From NCBI RefSeq assembly GCF_022095675.1, contig NZ_JAHYSG010000005.1:139862-203861 (forward strand): a stretch of DNA of 64,000 bases. Reading direction: 5' to 3'. The notes below the pieces were generated by a model. That model was given only the letters and a program-made list of their open reading frames with translations, had not been told where the DNA came from and searched no databases. The position numbers were made by a program, and so were the translations under genes. The DNA comes from Dactylosporangium sp. AC04546 (lineage in GTDB: Bacteria; Actinomycetota; Actinomycetes; Mycobacteriales; Micromonosporaceae). Of this stretch, positions 59,738-64,000 are shown piece by piece (within the stretch, counting starts at the first letter, position 1; the number at the start of each line of letters is the position of its first letter).

Positions 59738-61128
59738 GCGGGCGGGAGCTTCCCCGGGTTGAGCAGGCCGTCGGGGTCGAAGCGGCGGGCCGCCGCCCGC
59801 ACCTGGCCGAGCCGGTCGTGGTGCAGCACCCACGTGTGCGGGTCGTCGACGTCCACCTCGACGTGGGCGAGGGCGTCCATCCCGGCGTACAGCGACGGCG
59901 TGTCGACGAACCGGGTGAAGAGCATCCCGACCCAGGTGCGGGACCCGCCGATGTCGAAACCCTCCAGGTGCACCAGCGAGTCGGGGACCGTCGCGGCGAC
60001 CTCGGCGCGGCGGTGCACCAGCCCGCGGCCCATGCACTGCAGGTGGGTCAGCTCCGGGCGGAGCTTGCGGACGCGGTGGGTGACGTGGTTGTACGACAGG
60101 GAGGCCAGCAGCGCCGGCCCGTTGGCCCGCACGTCGGTGACCGTGCCGCCGTGCCCGGCGACGATCCGCCCGGCGGCCTCGACGCTGCCGACGGACACGA
60201 TCGCGCGCAGCGACACCGCGCCCGGGGGCATCGCCGGGTCGGCGGGCCGGTAGGTCTCGGTGATGCCGGGCTCGTCCAGGGAGACCAGCCGCGGCGTCGG
60301 CGCGAGCTCGAACAGCGCCTCGCCGGCGGCCGCGGCCCGTTCGAGGGTGTCGAACGCGGCGAACAGCGCCGTCCACGGCACCGCCGGGCGCAGCGCCACG
60401 GTCGCGCCCGCGATCACTCCGCTGACACCGAACGCGTGCGCCATTGCGGTGTTCTGCGGATACGGTACCGCGTGCAGGCTCGGCTCGTCGGTGCAGGCGG
60501 CGACGCGCAGCTCATGCAGGTAGCCGGTCCAGATCGCGCCGTTGGCGAGGGACCCGGTGCCGCCGGAGCCGCCGGCGATGAACCCGCCGAGCGTGCTGCC
60601 GACCGTCGAGGGCAGGATCGCCAGCTCCTGGCCGGTGGCCCGGGCCGCCTTCTCCAGCGCCACGAACGACGCGCCCGCGTCGGCGCTGACCGCCCCGTCG
60701 GTGACCCGGTGGATCGTCGTGGCGCGGCTGGTGTCGAGGACCATCCCGCCGTACAGCGGGATCCCCTGCCCGTAGTTGCCGGTGCCCTGCCCGCGCGGGG
60801 TGACCGGGACGCGGTGGCGGTGGGCGAGCGCGACGGCGAGGGCGATGCCGCTGGCGTCGCGCGGGAACACCACGACGTCGGCGACCCCGCCGGGCAGCAG
60901 CGGGGCCAGGACCGGGCTCATGTGCGCCCAGTCGGCCGACGCGGAGAGCCGGCCGGCCCGGTCGCGGCGGACGGCGGCGGCGCCGAAGGCGTCGACGAGG
61001 TCGTCGGTCAGCCTGTCGACGGTGGCCGGTGGCAGCGGCTGCGCGTCGCCGGGCAGCCGGGCCGGCTCTCTGGCCGGCTCCCGGCCGGGAGCCCGGTGGC
61101 TCCCGGCCGGCGCGGTGGCGTCGGTCAT
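59734..61128 (-). CDS. FAD-linked oxidase (FAD_binding_4, glycolate/lactate dehydrogenase type)
   Basis: A 464-residue flavoprotein of the vanillyl-alcohol oxidase/PCMH fold. The FAD-binding domain (about 60-240) contains P-V-T-P-R-G-Q-G-T-G-N-Y-G-Q-G, S-T-V-G-S-T-L-G-G-F-I-A-G-G-S-G-G and a final F-G-V-S-G-V-I. The C-terminal signature F-D-P-D-G-L-L-N-P-G-K is intact. Such enzymes oxidise 2-hydroxyacids or related alcohols. Its ATG overlaps the stop of the binding-protein gene (ATGA), so it is the last gene of the importer operon. Confidence 0.9.
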   Translation of the reverse strand: MTDATAPAGSHRAPGREPAREPARLPGDAQPLPPATVDRLTDDLVDAFGAAAVRRDRAGRLSASADWAHMSPVLAPLLPGGVADVVVFPRDASGIALAVALAHRHRVPVTPRGQGTGNYGQGIPLYGGMVLDTSRATTIHRVTDGAVSADAGASFVALEKAARATGQELAILPSTVGSTLGGFIAGGSGGTGSLANGAIWTGYLHELRVAACTDEPSLHAVPYPQNTAMAHAFGVSGVIAGATVALRPAVPWTALFAAFDTLERAAAAGEALFELAPTPRLVSLDEPGITETYRPADPAMPPGAVSLRAIVSVGSVEAAGRIVAGHGGTVTDVRANGPALLASLSYNHVTHRVRKLRPELTHLQCMGRGLVHRRAEVAATVPDSLVHLEGFDIGGSRTWVGMLFTRFVDTPSLYAGMDALAHVEVDVDDPHTWVLHHDRLGQVRAAARRFDPDGLLNPGKLPPA

Positions 61129-62303
61129 TTCAGGCCGATGGACGGGTCGATGAACTCGTTGGTGGCCAGGTCGGCCGCCTTGATGTCGGGCTTCATCTCC
61201 TTGTTCTGCGCGGTGAAGATGGGCTTGGTGATGTCGATGAGCGACGACAGCCGGCTCTCGTCGAAGTTGCCGATCGTGGCGTCCTTGCCGTTGCCGACGA
61301 TGCCGAGCGCCTTCATCTGCTTGACGCAGTTGTCGGCGACGCCCTGGCTGTAGGTCCAGCCGTTGTTGTACTTCTCGACCAGCTCCAGGATGAGCTTGTT
61401 CGTGGCCGCCGGGTCGGTCATGAAGTCGACCTGGGCCTGCTGCATGATCGGCACCAGCTTCTTGAGGCAGGGCGCCAGCTTCTCCTTCTCACCGGTGCGG
61501 ATGGCCAGCATCTGCTGGTAGAAGTCGAAGCCGGCGTCGGCGATGAGCTGGAACTTGACCGGCTTGCCCCACGCCTTGATCTCGTGCTCGTAGATGTAGG
61601 GCTCGGCCGTGGCGAAGCCCTGCTGGGCGACCTTCCCGGCGCTGGCGACGAAGTTGGCCGGCGCGCCGTCGTAGGAGCCGTCCACCTGGGCCTTCTTCAG
61701 GATGCCCTTGCCGGTGAGGTAGTCCATGTAGGCGGCGCCCTGGAAGTACAGCACCTTGGTGTCGGTCTTGCCGATGTCGGCGATGCTCTGCCAGTCGGGG
61801 TGGGCGTCCGGCGCCCACATGATGATCTGCGGGCTCTTCTCCAGGCCCGCGAACACGCCGAGGGTCGGCTGGGTCTTGGACAGCGCGATCGCGTCGTCGC
61901 TGCCGCCGTAGCCGAGGGTGATGGAGGTGTCGGCGTACATCTGGGCGGCGACGTTCTGGAAGCCGATCGCCGGCCCGCCGGCGCGGATCTCGATGTCGAC
62001 GCCGGTGTCGGTGCCGTCCTTGGCGACCAGCGCGCCGCTGACCCGCTTCTTCTCGGCGTCGATCTTCGGGCCTGGGCCGACGAGCCGGTAGGTGCCGCCG
62101 TGCTCGCTCTCGGGGTTCCAGTCGGTCTGCACGACGATCGTCGACGGGCAGACGCTCGCCAGGTCGTAGGCGGAGCCGGCCGAGGCGGACGGACCGGCAC
62201 TGGCGCCGGCATCCGTCCCGTCGTCGGAGGCGCACCCGGTGAGCGCGAGTGCGGAGGTGGCTGTGAGCGCGGTGAGGAAGGCTGTCCACTTCGAACGGTT
62301 CAT
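61125..62303 (-). CDS. NMT1/ThiY-type substrate-binding lipoprotein
   Basis: A 392-residue solute receptor with lipobox L-T-G-C (Cys at residue 24). The body fits the NMT1/SsuA/TauA fold: an early V-Q-T-D-W-N-P-E strand, as in pyrimidine- and riboflavin-binding relatives (typically T-D-W-x-P-x), a G-Y-G-G-S-D motif and a later Q-G-A-A-Y-M-D-Y segment. The T-D-W-x-P-E signature favours ThiY-like receptors for N-heterocycles over sulfonate receptors, though this is a weak inference. AGGGAG precedes the ATG. It follows the permease gene by 27 bases. Confidence 0.9.
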   Translation of the reverse strand: MNRSKWTAFLTALTATSALALTGCASDDGTDAGASAGPSASAGSAYDLASVCPSTIVVQTDWNPESEHGGTYRLVGPGPKIDAEKKRVSGALVAKDGTDTGVDIEIRAGGPAIGFQNVAAQMYADTSITLGYGGSDDAIALSKTQPTLGVFAGLEKSPQIIMWAPDAHPDWQSIADIGKTDTKVLYFQGAAYMDYLTGKGILKKAQVDGSYDGAPANFVASAGKVAQQGFATAEPYIYEHEIKAWGKPVKFQLIADAGFDFYQQMLAIRTGEKEKLAPCLKKLVPIMQQAQVDFMTDPAATNKLILELVEKYNNGWTYSQGVADNCVKQMKALGIVGNGKDATIGNFDESRLSSLIDITKPIFTAQNKEMKPDIKAADLATNEFIDPSIGLK

Positions 62304-62330
62304 GCAACGCTCCCTGGGGGTGGGTTCGAA

Positions 62331-63176
62331 TCAGCCGCGGCTGGCCTGGTACCACTTGCCGACGACGCGCCGGCCGAGCCAGCCGAAGAACAGGAACACG
62401 GCGATGCCGAGCAGGCTGGCGAGGAAGACGGCCGCGTACATCTGCTCGGACTGCAGGCGGGCGCGGTAGACGTCGATGAGGATGCCCAGGCCCGGCTCGC
62501 CCTGTTTGAAGAACAGGTCGCCGACGAGCGCGCCGATGACCGACAGGCCGGCCGAGATGCGGAAGCCGGCGAACATGGCCGGCAGGCTCGCCGGGAACAT
62601 CAGCTTGACCAGCAGCGTGAGCCGCCCGGCGCCGTGCAGCCGGAACAGGTCGCGCAGCCCGGCGTCGGCCGACTGGAGGCCGAACAGGGTGTTCGCGATG
62701 ATCGGGAACAGCGCGATGAGCACGCAGACGAGCAGCCGGCTGGAGAAGCCGAACCCGGTCCACTGGGCGATCAGCGGTACCAGGGCGAGGATCGGGATCG
62801 TCTGCAGGATGACGACCCAGGGGTAGACGGAGATCTCCAGCCACTTCGCCTGGCTCATGAGGACCGCGGCCGTGACCCCGACGACGATGGCGATCGCGAG
62901 GCCGAGCAGGGCCACCTCCGTGGTGAGCCACAGCCCGTGCATGAGGTTCTCGAGGTTGCGCGGGTCGAGGAAGCCGACGTCGACGATCTCGTGCGGCGGC
63001 GGGAGCAGGAAGCGGCGGGCGTCGTCCAGCACAAGGTAGGAGATGACGTACCAGCCGCCGATGATGAGGGCGAACACGCCGACCGGCGGCAGCGCCCGCC
63101 ACAGCCGCACCGAGCGGCGGCGGGGCGGCGCGACGGTGCTCAGCGCGACCTTCTCGGCCTCGGCGACGGTGCTCAT
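62331..63176 (-). CDS. ABC transporter permease (SsuC/TauC/ThiX family)
   Basis: A 281-residue permease with about six membrane helices. The conserved cytoplasmic loop for ATPase contact is at about residues 180-210 (L-F-G-L-Q-S-A-D-A-G-L-R-D-L-F-R-L-H-G-A, the EAA-type loop). The start was placed at 63176 because it overlaps the stop of the ATPase gene (ATGA). It forms an importer with the ATPase at 63173 and the receptor at 61125. Confidence 0.92.
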   Translation of the reverse strand: MSTVAEAEKVALSTVAPPRRRSVRLWRALPPVGVFALIIGGWYVISYLVLDDARRFLLPPPHEIVDVGFLDPRNLENLMHGLWLTTEVALLGLAIAIVVGVTAAVLMSQAKWLEISVYPWVVILQTIPILALVPLIAQWTGFGFSSRLLVCVLIALFPIIANTLFGLQSADAGLRDLFRLHGAGRLTLLVKLMFPASLPAMFAGFRISAGLSVIGALVGDLFFKQGEPGLGILIDVYRARLQSEQMYAAVFLASLLGIAVFLFFGWLGRRVVGKWYQASRG

Positions 63177-63919
63177 GCCTGCGCTCCGCGCAGCTGGTCC
63201 GAGATCTCCCCGCACAGCGCGGCGAACTGCGCGGTGAAGCGCAGCGACGGCGCACGGGGGTACTCGAACGGGATCGTGACCTCGGCGCGGATGCGGCCCG
63301 GGCGGCCGGTCATGACCAGGACCCGGGTGGACAGGAACACCGCCTCCATCACCGAGTGGGTGATGAACAGCGCGGCGAAGCGCTGCAGCCGGAACAGGCT
63401 CAGCAACTCGTCGTTGAGCCGCTCCCGGGTGATCTCGTCGAGCGCGCCGAACGGCTCGTCGAACAGGAACAGCTCCGGCGACAGGGTGAGGGAGCGGGCG
63501 AGGGACGCCCGCATGCGCATGCCGCCGGACAGCTCGTGCGGCATGTGCTTGTCGAAGCCGGCGAGCCCGACGAGCTCGAGGGCCTCGGCGCAGCGCCGGC
63601 GGCGTTCGGCCTTCGGCAGCCCGTGCAGCTCCATCAGCAGCTCGACGTTGGCCCGCACGGTGCGCCAGGGCAGCAGGGTGGCGTCCTGGAAGACGTACCC
63701 GAGCCGGTCGGCGCCGACGTGGACCTGCCCGGCGCTGGCGGTGTCGAGGCCGCTGGCGATGCGCAGCAGGGTGCTCTTGCCGCAGCCGGACGGCCCGACG
63801 ACGGAGACGAACTCGCCGGGCGCCACGGCGAAGTCGGCACCGGTGAGGGCCACGGTGCCGTCCTTGAAGGTCTTGTCGACGCGGTCGAACCGCAGTGCTG
63901 CTGTCGTCGCGAGTGTCAC
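63173..63919 (-). CDS. ABC transporter ATPase (SsuB/TauB/ThiZ family)
   Basis: A 248-residue ATPase with all motifs intact: Walker A G-P-S-G-C-G-K-S-T near residue 40, Q-loop V-F-Q-D-A, signature L-S-G-G-M-R-M-R near residue 127, Walker B L-F-L-F-D-E-P-F-G-A-L-D and an H-loop in F-I-T-H-S. It powers the NMT1-type importer. The GTG start is preceded by GAAGGGAG and overlaps the stop of an upstream frame (GTGA), so the operon continues to the right of the window. Confidence 0.93.
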   Translation of the reverse strand: MTLATTAALRFDRVDKTFKDGTVALTGADFAVAPGEFVSVVGPSGCGKSTLLRIASGLDTASAGQVHVGADRLGYVFQDATLLPWRTVRANVELLMELHGLPKAERRRRCAEALELVGLAGFDKHMPHELSGGMRMRASLARSLTLSPELFLFDEPFGALDEITRERLNDELLSLFRLQRFAALFITHSVMEAVFLSTRVLVMTGRPGRIRAEVTIPFEYPRAPSLRFTAQFAALCGEISDQLRGAQA

Positions 63920-64000
63920 GGGGCGGTCAGCTCCCTTCGAGCGATCGTTCGGGCGGTGCGGGGGGTTTCGGCGGTGCCGGGGCTCGGGGCGGTCACGGGG
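63916..64000 (-). CDS. 3' end of an upstream gene (cut by window edge)
   Basis: A minus-strand frame is open from the window edge to a TGA at 63916-63918 that overlaps the GTG of the ATPase gene (GTGA). About 27 residues are visible, rich in Thr, Ala, Pro and Arg, with no recognisable domain. The overlap suggests the end of a preceding gene in the importer operon. Confidence 0.35.
   Translation of the reverse strand, partial: PVTAPSPGTAETPRTARTIARRELTAP

Overview
The window is very GC-rich, strongly codon-biased DNA, packed with genes that overlap by 4 bases (ATGA/GTGA) and often start with GTG. Tat-type signals, a Streptomyces-like copper locus, a CBM13-tailed alpha-galactosidase and a secreted RHS toxin all point to a filamentous actinobacterium. 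Micromonosporaceae is a reasonable guess but is not proven by the sequence. No rRNA, tRNA or CRISPR was seen.

Layout. (1) 1-15 kb: a catabolic block. It holds a ribose-family ABC importer whose ATPase is fused to a second permease, two paralogous amidohydrolases (the first cut by the window edge), a bicupin, a 3-hydroxyisobutyrate-dehydrogenase-like reductase and an M24 creatinase-like enzyme. A VOC-GntR pair is transcribed divergently from a 2-oxoacid dehydrogenase E1(alpha-beta fusion)-E2 operon. Two GGATCC-centred palindromes lie between those two operons. (2) 15-17.3 kb: a secreted GH27 alpha-galactosidase with LacI-type operators; its CBM13 tail is off-frame by one missing base. (3) 17.3-30.7 kb: a decaying accessory island. 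It carries an epimerase remnant, a zinc-ribbon/thymidylate kinase pair, a 2327-residue RHS polymorphic toxin, two related lipoproteins (one broken), a gutted MFS gene, a split DUF998 gene and a C-terminally truncated ECF sigma factor. (4) 30.9-38.8 kb: a copper-handling island (YcnI, CopD-CtaG fusion, PepSY protein, CopC, PCuAC lipoprotein, Tat-exported DyP peroxidase). Three of its genes carry the same ECF-type promoter, GGGAAC/CGGAAC-N17-CGACTA/CGACCA. (5) 38.8-42.2 kb: pobA, pcaG and pcaH with a divergent IclR regulator. (6) 42.2-51 kb: unlinked functions (a maleate-isomerase-like protein with a TetR regulator, a DUF4437-like cupin, a DHA2 drug exporter with a TetR regulator, an ABC exporter, an APH-like kinase). 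(7) 51-52.5 kb: a cysteine-type leader peptide ahead of a split YeiH-type transporter. (8) 52.6-64 kb: two convergent operons that probably form one pathway. The plus-strand operon has an isochorismatase-type amidohydrolase, a cupin, an MBL hydrolase, an XRE-cupin regulator, a luciferase-like flavin oxygenase, a formamidase-family protein, a creatininase-family protein and a phytoene-desaturase-like FAD enzyme. The minus-strand operon has an NMT1/ThiY-type ABC importer and a FAD-linked oxidase.

How the genes work together. Blocks 1 and 8 each combine a dedicated importer, C-N hydrolases, redox enzymes and a regulator, which fits import and stepwise degradation of nitrogen-containing small molecules. 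The substrates cannot be read from the sequence. Block 8 recalls the logic of the Rut pyrimidine pathway (flavin ring oxygenase plus isochorismatase-type amidohydrolase) with a different set of hydrolases, and two copies of a 19-bp operator tie its sub-operons together. It is the best candidate here for an undescribed pathway.
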